Made by a program: the position numbers and the translations under genes
Notes under the pieces: model-generated
Database searches by the model: none
Told to the model about the DNA's origin: nothing
Seen by the model: the letters and a program-made list of their open reading frames with translations, nothing else
In this document: positions 25,071 through 33,753 of the stretch, piece after piece
How positions within the stretch are numbered: the stretch's first letter is position 1
How the letters are laid out: each line of letters starts with the position of its first letter
Assembly (NCBI RefSeq): GCF_001592735.1
Contig: NZ_LUKE01000006.1
Location: 124,001-188,000, forward strand
DNA from: Bdellovibrio bacteriovorus
GTDB taxonomy: Bacteria; Bdellovibrionota; Bdellovibrionia; Bdellovibrionales; Bdellovibrionaceae
Length of the DNA stretch: 64,000 bases
Reading direction: 5' to 3'

Positions 25071-26504
25071 ATGAAGCGCAGTTTGATTTTAATTTTAACG
25101 GTGTCATTGTTATTGCAGTCCACAGGCCATGCGGACTTTGCAGATCTTCCTGATCCAGGGGGCGACAGCTCATCGCAATCCGGATCCCCAGGCTCCGGTC
25201 AGCAGCCCGCCGCCGGAGAATATGCCGGATCGTTGACGATTGGCGGTCTTTCTCGCCGTACGGGTGGAACTGTTTATACAGCTCGTTTGCATAAACCACT
25301 GCCTTTGTCGCGCCTTGATGTGCGGGTCACCTTAAGCAAAGTGAAATTCTATTCGGTGACTTTGATCACGGAACAAGGCGAACGCTTTTTAGTTTCTGAG
25401 TTTAACAACACATCCGTTTTTGAGACAGGCACTTTGGTTTCTTCTAAAAATCTGGGAACTCAAAATGCCATTGCGTCTATTGAACTAGTGACCGAATCTT
25501 ATTCTGGTGAAGCCGATATTATTTTGACCGCACTTTCTAAATCAGAAGTTCCAAAGCTTTTATTGAAGGTGGAGGCGCCTAAGCCGGCGCCATCACCGGT
25601 TCCGGCACCTACGGCCACACCAGAGCCATCGCCAAGTCCCACCGCAACGCCGGCTCCAAATCCGACGCCAGCGCCGACGGTAACGCCGTCGCCATCGCCG
25701 GCTCCGGAACCTGACGACTCTTATAACATCCGGGTGGGCGATACCGTCCTTTACAACAGCAACATCGTGGGCAAGGTGCTAAAAGTTTTAGCCGATGACT
25801 ATGCGACCGTGGTTTTTGCCGATGGCAAACGCGAAGACGTGGATAGGGCCTTCTTAGAAAAATCCACGCGCTGTGTGGGAACTTTGTGTGAAGGTAAAAA
25901 AGTTTATTATAATGGCACTAAGGCACAGATTATTAATATTTTCTCTTCGGGCTGGGTGTACTTATCTTTGCGCAACGGGCAGAAGATTGTGGTGGATATG
26001 TACTTCGTTTCTGAGCAGAACCAGGGATGCAGCAAAGATGGCATCTGTGTTGGCGACGGTATTTTATATAAAAATCGTTATGACGGCACCGTGGTTGAGG
26101 TTTTATCTGAAGAACGAATTTTGATTCGCTTGGAAGGGTCAACGGCGACTCTCACTGTGGGTTCAAATCAATTAGCCAAGTCGCTGCAATGTACGGAAGG
26201 TTCCGCGCGCAGCTGTGTGGGTGAAAAAGTTTTGATCCAAGGAAATGGCGCGACCATTTTAGGTATTTATTCTAACGGCACGGCTAAGGTGCGTATGGAT
26301 AATCAAAATCGCGTCTTGTGGGTGAATCATAACAGTCTGACCAAGAATATCCGCTGCATGAAAAACATCTGCGTCGGGCAACGTGTGAGGTACGGAGTGT
26401 CCTCGGCGTTGGTGTTAGAAATTTACTCTAACGGAACGGCTCGTGTTGAAATCGGAATTTTGGGTAAGCAATATCTAGTGCGAGTGGATTCACTTCGTCC
26501 CTAA
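25071..26504 (+). CDS. Secreted protein: beta-rich domain plus five SH3-like Cys repeats (paralogue 2)
   Basis: A signal peptide (LILILTVSLLLQSTGHA) precedes a mature start ADFADLPDPGGDSS that is nearly identical to paralogue 1 (VDLPDPGGDT). Residues about 50-165 repeat the shared domain (GSLTIGGLSRRTGGTVY ... GEADIILTALSKSEVPK). A Pro/Ala/Thr/Ser linker (about 168-220) separates it from about five SH3-like repeats. Each has the pattern C-x(3-5)-C-x-G-x(2)-V-x-Y, with examples CVGTLCEGKKVYY, CSKDGICVGDGILY, CMKNICVGQRVRY, followed by IYSNGTAKVR-type hairpins. It lies 17 bases after paralogue 1, so the two form an operon. A strong terminator follows at 26532. Confidence 0.82.
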   Translation: MKRSLILILTVSLLLQSTGHADFADLPDPGGDSSSQSGSPGSGQQPAAGEYAGSLTIGGLSRRTGGTVYTARLHKPLPLSRLDVRVTLSKVKFYSVTLITEQGERFLVSEFNNTSVFETGTLVSSKNLGTQNAIASIELVTESYSGEADIILTALSKSEVPKLLLKVEAPKPAPSPVPAPTATPEPSPSPTATPAPNPTPAPTVTPSPSPAPEPDDSYNIRVGDTVLYNSNIVGKVLKVLADDYATVVFADGKREDVDRAFLEKSTRCVGTLCEGKKVYYNGTKAQIINIFSSGWVYLSLRNGQKIVVDMYFVSEQNQGCSKDGICVGDGILYKNRYDGTVVEVLSEERILIRLEGSTATLTVGSNQLAKSLQCTEGSARSCVGEKVLIQGNGATILGIYSNGTAKVRMDNQNRVLWVNHNSLTKNIRCMKNICVGQRVRYGVSSALVLEIYSNGTARVEIGILGKQYLVRVDSLRP

Positions 26505-26531
26505 AAAATTTCACGACTTTTCAATAAACGA

Positions 26532-26568
26532 CAAAGCCGACGGATGATTCTGTCGGCTTTGCGCTTTT
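26532..26568 (+). terminator. Rho-independent terminator after the paralogue 1-2 operon
   Basis: CAAAGCCGAC (26532-26541) pairs perfectly with GTCGGCTTTG (26552-26561) around a 10-base loop, followed by CGCTTTT. Confidence 0.82.
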
Positions 26569-26679
26569 ATAAAGCATTTTAATTCTCTTTGGACCCCTTT
26601 TGACACCAAAACGATGGCATAAGAATTGGAATAGGGATTTTTCGTCGTAAAAGATTGTTGAAGAACTAAGGAGTTTCCA

Positions 26680-27360
26680 ATGAAAAAACAAATCGTCTTG
26701 TCGGTCCTTTTGATGGCCTCAGTAAGTTACTTAACGGCACCTGCATATGGTCAGCTTCGCCCGCGCCCTCCAGGAGAGGGACGTCCCGGAGATGGACGCC
26801 CAGGCGATGGCCGTCCTGGAGACGGTAGACCTGGCGACGGCAGACCTGGTGAAAGACCCGGTCGTCCCGGTGATGGCAGACCCGGTGGCCCTGGTCATGG
26901 TCGTCCCGGCGATGGTGGTCGCCCAGGACATGGTAGACCAAGTCCTGGGTACCCTTTCCCAGGCCGCCCAGGTGAAGGTCGTCCTTGGCCTGCGCCAGCT
27001 CCAGATTACAGAGACTCCGTTTTCGTTTCTTCTGTGACGCGTGCAACCGGTGGAGAGTGGTTCCGTGTATCTTTCAGAAACCCAGTTGTTCTTCGTTATT
27101 TCGATGTCACGGTGGTGGCTGCGGGTGTGCGTCTTCATGAAGTGAAAGTTCATACTTGGTCAGGTCGCACATTCTATGTGCCACAGATGAGCCCCTCTCC
27201 AGTATTTTACTCTCCAAGCTCGGTCGGAGCTTCGTACTTTAACGGTGAGGCGATTCGAGCGATCGACATCCGTGCTGAAGCCATGGGAGGCTATGCAGAT
27301 CTAGTGATTCAAGCCACCGGAGATTACGACACTCCTCGAATGGATGTCAGCCGCTTCTAG
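26680..27360 (+). CDS. Secreted G-D-G-R-P repeat protein with the shared beta-rich domain (paralogue 3)
   Basis: A signal peptide (QIVLSVLLMASVSYLTAPAYGQ) is followed by about 75 residues of GDGRPG-type low-complexity repeat (residues 27-105). The C-terminal 120 residues match the domain of the two preceding genes: DSVFVSSVTRATGGEWFRVSF, FDVTVVAAGVRLHEVKV, and MGGYADLVIQATGDYDTPRM. Here the repeat comes first and the domain last, the reverse of paralogues 1 and 2. The repeat units use varied synonymous codons, so the protein sequence seems selected and not simply a recent DNA expansion. AAGGAG precedes ATG 26680. Confidence 0.82.
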   Translation: MKKQIVLSVLLMASVSYLTAPAYGQLRPRPPGEGRPGDGRPGDGRPGDGRPGDGRPGERPGRPGDGRPGGPGHGRPGDGGRPGHGRPSPGYPFPGRPGEGRPWPAPAPDYRDSVFVSSVTRATGGEWFRVSFRNPVVLRYFDVTVVAAGVRLHEVKVHTWSGRTFYVPQMSPSPVFYSPSSVGASYFNGEAIRAIDIRAEAMGGYADLVIQATGDYDTPRMDVSRF

Positions 27361-27403
27361 ACACGAAAAGCGTATCTTAAAAGCGACAGAATTTAGCCCT
27401 CTT

Positions 27404-27445
27404 AAAGCCAGTCTGACCACGAGCGTCTAGGCTGGCTTTTTTTTT
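27404..27445 (+). terminator. Rho-independent terminator after the repeat-protein gene
   Basis: AAAGCCAGTCT (27404-27414) pairs with AGGCTGGCTTT (27429-27439) with one G-T pair, followed by a run of nine T (27437-27445). Confidence 0.85.
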
Positions 27446-27490
27446 CCCAAAGGCCGATAGTGAGGCGGTTTAAAACAGAGGAGCTAAGTC

Positions 27491-28498
27491 ATGGCAAAAT
27501 TGCGTGTTGGTATCAATGGTTTTGGTCGTATTGGTCGCGTTCTTTATCGCGCGGGTTTTGAAAATATGGAGATCGTGGCGATCAATTCTTTGGACAGTTT
27601 AGAGGGCAATGCCCACTTGTTGAAATATGACTCGGCTCACGGCGTTTTCAACGCCGATGTTTCAACTGAAGGCGAAGCGCTTGTTGTTAACGGAAAAAAA
27701 ATTGCCGTAACTAAATACCGCAATCCCGCAGAAATCCCTTGGAAACAATGGGGCGTGGACATGGTCCTTGAATGTACGGGTGCATTTAAAGAGAAAAAAG
27801 ATTTCATGACCCACATCGAAGCGGGCGCGAAGCGTGTTTTGGTTTCAGGTCCTGCTGAAAAAGGCGCGGATCTTACACTTGTGTATGGTATCAATCACGA
27901 GGCTTACAATCCTGCTCAGCATCATGTTGTTTCAAACGCCTCTTGCACTACGAACTGCTTAGCTCCTTTGGCAAAAGTATTGAACGATACTTTTGGTATC
28001 GAACACGGCACCATGATGACGATCCACTCTTACACGAATGATCAAAAAATCTTGGATGCTCCTCACAGCGACATGAGACGTGCGCGTGCTGCGGCGGTAA
28101 GTATGATCCCGACAACGACGGGGGCCGCAAAAAACGTGGGCTTGGTATTGCCAGAACTGAAAGGTCGTATCGACGGTATTTCGGTTCGTGTTCCAACGCC
28201 GAACGTATCTTTGGTGGATTTCACTTTTCAAGCTAAAAAAGATGTCACTGTTCAAGCGGTGAATGAAGCTTTGATTGCGGCTTCTCAAGGGGCATTGAAA
28301 GGCATCTTGGCGGTAGAGAAAAAGGAACTTGTCAGCGTTGATTACAACGGCAATAAGCACTCAAGCATCGTGGATCTGGCTTCAACGATGGTTGTGGGTC
28401 CGCGCATGGTGAAAGTTCTTTCTTGGTACGACAACGAAACAGGTTTTTCTAACCGCATGGTTGATGTTGCTAATTACATGGCAAGCAAAGGTCTCTAA
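27491..28498 (+). CDS. gap: Glyceraldehyde-3-phosphate dehydrogenase, type I
   Basis: The NAD-binding start KLRVGINGFGRIGR and the catalytic SNASCTTNCLAPLAKV (Cys152) are textbook GapA. The product oxidises glyceraldehyde 3-phosphate to 1,3-bisphosphoglycerate. The length of 335 residues is standard. GAGGAGC precedes ATG 27491. The stop overlaps the pgk start by one base (TAATG), so the pair is translationally coupled. It is the first gene of a glycolytic operon. Confidence 0.96.
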   Translation: MAKLRVGINGFGRIGRVLYRAGFENMEIVAINSLDSLEGNAHLLKYDSAHGVFNADVSTEGEALVVNGKKIAVTKYRNPAEIPWKQWGVDMVLECTGAFKEKKDFMTHIEAGAKRVLVSGPAEKGADLTLVYGINHEAYNPAQHHVVSNASCTTNCLAPLAKVLNDTFGIEHGTMMTIHSYTNDQKILDAPHSDMRRARAAAVSMIPTTTGAAKNVGLVLPELKGRIDGISVRVPTPNVSLVDFTFQAKKDVTVQAVNEALIAASQGALKGILAVEKKELVSVDYNGNKHSSIVDLASTMVVGPRMVKVLSWYDNETGFSNRMVDVANYMASKGL

Positions 28499-29703
28499 TG
28501 GCTAACGGTCTTAAAGGAATTAAAACGGTTCGTGATTTTGAACTCGAAGGCAAAGTGGTGTTCTTACGTTTGGACTTAAATGTGCCCATGGAAGACGGTA
28601 AGATCACCGATGAAAACCGTATCACGGCCTCTTTGCCGACGATCAAGTATTGCATGGAAAAAGGTGCGAAGATTGTCATGGCTTCGCACTTGGGGCGCCC
28701 AAAAAACAAAGACGATAAAGAGTTTTCTTTAGAACCTGTGGCGAAGCGTCTGCAAGAACACCTCAATGCCGAGGTGATTTTGGTGGAAGAACCAGATTCA
28801 GATGCGCCTAAAGCCTTGCTTCAGTCTTTGAAAAAAAATCAGCTGATTCTTTTAGAAAATGTGCGCTTTGAACCAGGTGAAACTAAAGACTCCGTCGAGT
28901 TTGCGCAAAAAATTGCGAACTATGCCGACATCTATATCAACGATGCTTTTGGGGCCTCACACCGTGCGCATGCGACCATTCATGCGTTGCCTTCGGTGAT
29001 GACTCAAAAAGGTATTGGCTTCTTGATTGAAAAAGAAATCAATATGCTAGATTCACTTTTGCAAAATCCAAAACGTCCGTACATTGCGGTGATGGGTGGC
29101 GCGAAAGTGTCTGATAAGATTGCTGTCATTGAACGTTTGATGGATATCGTGGACGGTTTCATCATTGGTGGCGCGATGGCTTACACATTCTTAAAAGCTC
29201 AAGGTCTTCCGGTTGGAAAATCCTTAGTAGAGTCAGATAAATTAAAATATGCCAAAGAAATGATTGAGCGTATCGAAGCTCGTGACAAGACGATCTTGTT
29301 GCCGGTGGATCATGTGGTTTCTAAAGGCTTCAACGACACAAACACTCTGCGTACAACGAAAGACGTCGCTATTGGTGAAGATGAAATGGGTTTAGACATC
29401 GGACCTCAATCTTTAAAGAACTTCTCAAGTGCTTTACGTGAAGCAGGAACTATTTTCTGGAACGGGCCGATGGGTGTTTTTGAAACAGAAGCCTTTTCTA
29501 AAGGAACTTTTGGCGTAGCTAAAGCGATTGCTGAAAGTGATGCGACAAAAATCGTAGGTGGTGGTGACTCTGCGGCAGCGGCAGAAATGTCGGGCTTTGC
29601 GGATAAGATGACCCATATTTCTACGGGGGGTGGTGCTTCTTTGGAATATCTCCAAGGGGACAAACTGCCTGGATTAGAAATTCTTAGAAATAAGAGAGCC
29701 TAA
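28498..29703 (+). CDS. pgk: Phosphoglycerate kinase
   Basis: The N-terminal substrate-binding motif VVFLRLDLNVPM, ASHLGRPK, LLENVRFEPGE and the C-terminal nucleotide motif VGGGDSAAAAEMSG with STGGGASLEYLQG identify Pgk. It transfers phosphate from 1,3-bisphosphoglycerate to ADP. Its 401 residues are standard. One-base overlaps join it to gap upstream and to the MAPEG gene downstream. Confidence 0.96.
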   Translation: MANGLKGIKTVRDFELEGKVVFLRLDLNVPMEDGKITDENRITASLPTIKYCMEKGAKIVMASHLGRPKNKDDKEFSLEPVAKRLQEHLNAEVILVEEPDSDAPKALLQSLKKNQLILLENVRFEPGETKDSVEFAQKIANYADIYINDAFGASHRAHATIHALPSVMTQKGIGFLIEKEINMLDSLLQNPKRPYIAVMGGAKVSDKIAVIERLMDIVDGFIIGGAMAYTFLKAQGLPVGKSLVESDKLKYAKEMIERIEARDKTILLPVDHVVSKGFNDTNTLRTTKDVAIGEDEMGLDIGPQSLKNFSSALREAGTIFWNGPMGVFETEAFSKGTFGVAKAIAESDATKIVGGGDSAAAAEMSGFADKMTHISTGGGASLEYLQGDKLPGLEILRNKRA

Positions 29704-30110
29704 TGCCCGCATCCCAATTAACGATTTCAATTGCGCTTCCTTATTTATTTGTTTTGGGATTGATGTACGCGTTATTAACGGTCAACGTGATTTTGAAACG
29801 AAATAAACTGCGCATTGGAATCGGCAGTGGCAAAGACACCTCAATGGCACTGGCGGTGCGGGTGCACGGCAATTTTGCCGAGTATGTGCCGTTGATCGCC
29901 TTGATGTTGATCGTCTTAGAGTTGAACTTAACTCCGTGGTGGCTTCTGCACACTTTTTGGGGATGTTTAGTTTTAGGGCGAGCGATTCATGCCCAAGGAC
30001 TTTCAAAAAGTGCGGGCAAAAGCAACGGACGGGTGCTCGGCACGACTTTGACCGGCCTTACCTTGTTAGGGGCCAGCTTTACATTGTTATTTAAATTCTT
30101 TGTTATTTAA
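29703..30110 (+). CDS. MAPEG-family membrane protein
   Basis: Four hydrophobic segments and the motif RVHGNFAEYVPLIALMLIVLE are typical of the MAPEG (microsomal glutathione transferase/YecN-like) family. The substrate in this prokaryotic subgroup is unknown. It is embedded in the glycolytic operon with a one-base overlap to pgk and 20 bases before tpiA. Its expression therefore follows that of glycolysis. The 135-residue length is usual. Confidence 0.85.
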   Translation: MPASQLTISIALPYLFVLGLMYALLTVNVILKRNKLRIGIGSGKDTSMALAVRVHGNFAEYVPLIALMLIVLELNLTPWWLLHTFWGCLVLGRAIHAQGLSKSAGKSNGRVLGTTLTGLTLLGASFTLLFKFFVI

Positions 30111-30130
30111 AATCTTTTAGGAGACTTGGG

Positions 30131-30856
30131 ATGAAAAAGATTTTCGCGGCGAATTGGAAGTTGTTTAAAACCCCTCAAGAAACGCGTCAGTTTTTTAAAG
30201 CGTTTAAAGAGGTGTCTTCTCAAAGCACGGGCGAACTGGTTTTCTTTCCTTCGGCGATTTCTTTAGAGGCTGCGAGCCAAGAACTTGTGGGTTCCAAAAT
30301 CAAATGGGGCGCGCAAAACTGTTATCATCAAGCTTCTGGGGCTTTCACCGGAGAAAACTCAGCCCAAGTGGTGAAAGACCTAGGTGGCAGTTATATTTTA
30401 ATCGGCCACAGTGAACGTCGCAGTATTTTTGGAGAAACCGACACGCAAGTCGCTGATAAGGTGGCTTTTGTGCAAGGCCTTGGGTTAACGCCGATGTTGT
30501 GCATTGGTGAAACTTTGCAAGAACGTGAAAGCAAAAAAACCTTCCGCGTTCTGGAAACTCAACTGCAATTGGGTTTGCAAAAAGCGGATAAATCAAAACC
30601 GCTTGTTATTGCTTATGAGCCGGTCTGGGCCATTGGCACGGGTAAAGTGGCAACGCCGGAACAAGTTGCTGAAACTCACACGGACGTCTTTAATATTCTT
30701 AAAACTTTGGGCTTTGAAACCACGCCGATTTTATATGGCGGCAGTGTGAAACCCGACAATGCGGGAGAGTTGATTAAACAACCTCACGTCAGTGGTTTTT
30801 TGGTGGGTGGGGCCTCCTTAGAACCCGCGTCTTTTGCTAAAATCGCATCGGTTTAG
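30131..30856 (+). CDS. tpiA: Triosephosphate isomerase
   Basis: The TIM motifs AANWKLFK (catalytic Lys), LIGHSERR (catalytic His), AYEPVWAIGTGK (catalytic Glu) and YGGSVKPDN are all intact. It interconverts dihydroxyacetone phosphate and glyceraldehyde 3-phosphate. The 241 residues are slightly short but normal. TAGGAGA precedes ATG 30131. It is the last gene of the gap-pgk-MAPEG-tpiA operon. Confidence 0.95.
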   Translation: MKKIFAANWKLFKTPQETRQFFKAFKEVSSQSTGELVFFPSAISLEAASQELVGSKIKWGAQNCYHQASGAFTGENSAQVVKDLGGSYILIGHSERRSIFGETDTQVADKVAFVQGLGLTPMLCIGETLQERESKKTFRVLETQLQLGLQKADKSKPLVIAYEPVWAIGTGKVATPEQVAETHTDVFNILKTLGFETTPILYGGSVKPDNAGELIKQPHVSGFLVGGASLEPASFAKIASV

Positions 30857-30908
30857 AAACTTTAAAAATTTATTAAGTCCAAAATTTGTCTAGCTCTCTA
30901 GCGCATTT

Positions 30909-30935
30909 CGATTTAAGTTCGGCGCACTTAAATCG
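30909..30935. promoter_or_regulatory. Perfect inverted repeat abutting the ribosome site
   Basis: CGATTTAAGT (30909-30918) and ACTTAAATCG (30926-30935) form a perfect 10-bp inverted repeat with a 7-base spacer. It ends at the GAGGTG ribosome site (30935-30940) of the next gene. It could be an operator or a translation-controlling hairpin. Confidence 0.55.
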
Positions 30936-30943
30936 AGGTGACC

Positions 30944-31306
30944 ATGTTACGTGTTCTTTTATTTGCTGCTTCTTTAGTTCTTTCTTCTTATTCATTGGCG
31001 GCAACGGTTGTTTGCTCAAATCCGGATTTTGGAATTTTGGCTATCGAAGGAAGTCTGAATAAATGCCAAGTAACTTTGATGCCTAACGAAGGAACCCCTT
31101 GGATTTCGGCGACGAATTCTTGCGCTGAAATTTATGATGGTGCGACTTACAAACTGTCGGCAGAAATGTATGCGGGTGCTTCACTAGATACTGCCACCGT
31201 GGTTATCGTTCGTGGAACAACATCTGATATTCAAAGTGTTAAATGGATTCAAGGCGAGACGGTATTTCAAATGGGTCGTCACCAGCTTGAATGTAAATTA
31301 CAATAA
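30944..31306 (+). CDS. Small secreted hypothetical protein (120 aa)
   Basis: ATG 30944 is preferred over GTG 30938 because GAGGTG then serves as its ribosome site. The signal peptide (VLLFAASLVLSSYSLAA) is followed by about 100 residues with four Cys (CSNPDFG, KCQVT, SCAEIY, LECKLQ), probably two disulphides, and mostly beta character. No family is recognised. It has its own upstream inverted repeat and converges with the L,D-transpeptidase-like gene. Confidence 0.66.
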   Translation: MLRVLLFAASLVLSSYSLAATVVCSNPDFGILAIEGSLNKCQVTLMPNEGTPWISATNSCAEIYDGATYKLSAEMYAGASLDTATVVIVRGTTSDIQSVKWIQGETVFQMGRHQLECKLQ

Positions 31307-31323
31307 GATTTAAGAACTTGCCC

Positions 31324-32019
31324 TTAACATTGAGGCGCGTGCACGTACACCAGCGTTTGATTGTCTAAACCATAGCGCACAAGTTTTTTAAGGCGTCCGG
31401 TTGGAAATGCCGGGCAGCCTTGCCCCATCACCTTGATGGAATCATTTTGCTTCATTTCTTTGAGTTCATGCAAGACGACGCCGGCGTTAAAGGCATCGGC
31501 ATTTGATTTTTCTAAGCCCCACAGTTTGATACCTTCACAGTCCCCATAAACCTTAGACCAATTTTTACCGCTTTGGTGGCAGCCGCGAGTCACATAAAGT
31601 CCGGGGCGGGTCATGTACTTACTTGATCCTTTGCGGTTTTTACAGCTATCAAGTTTGCCGTCGCCATTGCGATCCCCATCGATAAAGGTTTTGCCTTTAA
31701 GTATGTAAGCTCCGCCATGGGCGACATAGTCTTCACTTAAAACGTCGCACGCTTTAAAGTCGACGATGAAAGCACGCTTTTCTTTCGAGCTGCGGCTGTA
31801 ATCCACCAGTAACGCCACCGGGTCTTCTTGCAAGGACATGTTTTTATCGGCAAAGGCTTTCGCCAATCTTTTTAAGGCCACGGCAGGTAATGAAACCTTC
31901 ATACGATTTTCACCCTGAACCAATCTCTTAAGGCAGTCAGATGAAACGGTGAAGCCACCTGCAGATGCAGACACTGATAAGAAAATCCCAAAGATAAGGG
32001 GGACCAAAGCTTTAAGCAT
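31324..32019 (-). CDS. Secreted murein L,D-transpeptidase-catalytic-domain-family protein
   Basis: A signal peptide (LVPLIFGIFLSVSASA) leads into a domain of the PF13645-like murein L,D-transpeptidase family. The motifs are RPGLYVTRGCHQSGKNW, GIKLWGLEKSNADAFNAGVVLHE with the candidate catalytic His, and the terminal MGQGCPAFP with the candidate catalytic Cys. L,D-transpeptidases form 3-3 mDAP links or swap D-amino acids. Predatory bdellovibrios use many such enzymes on prey wall. Whether this one acts on prey is inferred only. Confidence 0.8.
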   Translation of the reverse strand: MLKALVPLIFGIFLSVSASAGGFTVSSDCLKRLVQGENRMKVSLPAVALKRLAKAFADKNMSLQEDPVALLVDYSRSSKEKRAFIVDFKACDVLSEDYVAHGGAYILKGKTFIDGDRNGDGKLDSCKNRKGSSKYMTRPGLYVTRGCHQSGKNWSKVYGDCEGIKLWGLEKSNADAFNAGVVLHELKEMKQNDSIKVMGQGCPAFPTGRLKKLVRYGLDNQTLVYVHAPQC

Positions 32020-32180
32020 GAAATCTCCAAAAAATTGAATAACTTCAACAAAGCAAAGGCTGTGCCCTTAAAAGTGGGCTAGCAGGGGTTTATAATGCAT
32101 TTAAAGGCGAAAAATAAGGACTCATTTTGCCGGTCCTTTTGACAGGGCTGAACTTTTTACGGGCACCTTCAGCTCTTAAT

Positions 32181-32206
32181 AAAACGCCGGGTTTCACCGG
32201 CGTTTT
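32181..32206. terminator. Bidirectional terminator hairpin after asnS
   Basis: AAAACGCCGG (32181-32190) pairs perfectly with CCGGCGTTTT (32197-32206) around a 6-base loop. It lies 8 bases past the asnS stop. Confidence 0.78.
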
Positions 32207-32213
32207 AAATGAA

Positions 32214-33605
32214 CTAAAACAAGGCATTTTTTGGAGTTCGTGGGAACGGAATCACGTCACGAATATTCGTCATACCGGTGATGTACATCAGCATACGTTC
32301 AAAGCCCAAGCCAAAGCCCGCGTGCGGAAAACTGCCGTAACGGCGAAGATCCGTATAGAAAGAATATTCTTCGGGATGAAGTCCGATTTCACGCATGCGT
32401 GATTCAAGGATTTCCAAATTATCTTCACGCTGAGATCCACCGATGATTTCCCCGATTCCTGGCGCGAGTAAATCCATCGCACGCACGGTTTTTCCGTCCT
32501 CATTCATTTTCATATAAAAGGCCTTAATGCCTTTTGGATAATCAGTAACAAAGACCGGCTTTTTGAAATGTTCTTCGGCCAAATATCTTTCGTGCTCGGA
32601 TTGCAGGTCCATGCCCCATTCCACGGCGTATTCGAATTTTTTCGACGTCTTTTTCAAGATGTCGATGGCTTCGGTGTAAGTCACTCGGCCAAATTCGCTG
32701 TTTAAAACGTTGTTCAATTTATCAAACAAACCTTTTTCCACGAACTGATTAAAGAATTCCATTTCTTCGGGGCATTCAGCCATTACATATTTGATGATAG
32801 ATTTAATCATGGCTTCACCCAATTCCATATCGGCTGAAAGATCGGCAAACGCGATCTCGGGCTCAATCATCCAGAATTCCGCCGCGTGACGAGAGGTGTT
32901 TGAGTTTTCTGCACGGAATGTGGGGCCGAAAGTATAGATGTTACGGAAAGCCGCACAGAAAGTTTCACCATTAAGCTGACCACTCACAGTGAGGTTTGTT
33001 TCCTTACCAAAGAAATCTTGAGAGTTGTCGATCTTGCCATCGGCACTGCGAGGCGGTTTATCTAATTTCAGAGTGGTTACACGGAACATTTCACCTGCGC
33101 CTTCGGCATCGGACCCCGTGATGATGGGCGTGGTGACGTAAACGAAGCCTTGATCTTGGAAGAACTTATGAATGGCATAAGCCAAAACCGAACGCACGCG
33201 GAAGACGGCTGAAAAGGTGTTCGTGCGGGGACGCAGATGGGCGATTTCACGCAAGAACTCAAAACTGTGACGTTTGTTTTGCAAAGGATATTCAAGGTCT
33301 GCTTTTTGTACGATGTCGACTTTAGAGGCCATCACTTCAAAACTTTGACCTGCACCTTGTGATTTCACGACTTTACCCACGACTTGGATAGAGCTTGAAA
33401 TGGACAGGGCGGCAACGTCGGCAAAGTTCGGCAAATTCTGATCAAAAACAACCTGAACGCCTTTAAAGAAAGTACCGTCATTTAATTCGATGAAACCAAA
33501 ATTCTTTTGATCGCGGATCTTGCGGACCCAGCCGTTTAAAACGACTTCTTTATCGATGAATTTATCAGTTTCGCGGAAGAGTGACTTTACCAGGGTTGTT
33601 TTCAT
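32214..33605 (-). CDS. asnS: Asparaginyl-tRNA synthetase
   Basis: A class II aminoacyl-tRNA synthetase with an N-terminal OB-fold ([21 protein letters not shown]). Motif 2 region is [21 protein letters not shown] split around SNTSRH, and motif 3 is [16 protein letters not shown], with the final DVIPFPRTP typical of AsnS. The Met at 33605, behind AGGAAAGG on the minus strand, is chosen over an upstream start at 33668. That gives 463 residues, as expected. It charges tRNA-Asn. It is divergent from ilvA. Confidence 0.95.
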   Translation of the reverse strand: MKTTLVKSLFRETDKFIDKEVVLNGWVRKIRDQKNFGFIELNDGTFFKGVQVVFDQNLPNFADVAALSISSSIQVVGKVVKSQGAGQSFEVMASKVDIVQKADLEYPLQNKRHSFEFLREIAHLRPRTNTFSAVFRVRSVLAYAIHKFFQDQGFVYVTTPIITGSDAEGAGEMFRVTTLKLDKPPRSADGKIDNSQDFFGKETNLTVSGQLNGETFCAAFRNIYTFGPTFRAENSNTSRHAAEFWMIEPEIAFADLSADMELGEAMIKSIIKYVMAECPEEMEFFNQFVEKGLFDKLNNVLNSEFGRVTYTEAIDILKKTSKKFEYAVEWGMDLQSEHERYLAEEHFKKPVFVTDYPKGIKAFYMKMNEDGKTVRAMDLLAPGIGEIIGGSQREDNLEILESRMREIGLHPEEYSFYTDLRRYGSFPHAGFGLGFERMLMYITGMTNIRDVIPFPRTPKNALF

Positions 33606-33753
33606 GAACTTGCCTTTCCTGTGACCCCCTAAACTAGCGGATTTTGGCAGACTTGGCAAAGGAAGCATTGCATCAACTCTCTTGCTCCGGGTGCGTTTTT
33701 GGAAGAGAGTAGGGCCTTAGAAAAATAGAACTTTTACTTAAAAGGTTGTCCCT

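Noticed and set aside
26666-27153. Long minus-strand ORFs opposite the G-D-G-R-P gene
   Set aside because: They are antisense shadows of the repetitive GC-rich coding repeat, with no ribosome site, and have His/Arg/Asp-rich nonsense composition.
33606-33668. N-terminal extension of AsnS
   Set aside because: The Met at 33605 has a ribosome site and matches the family start.
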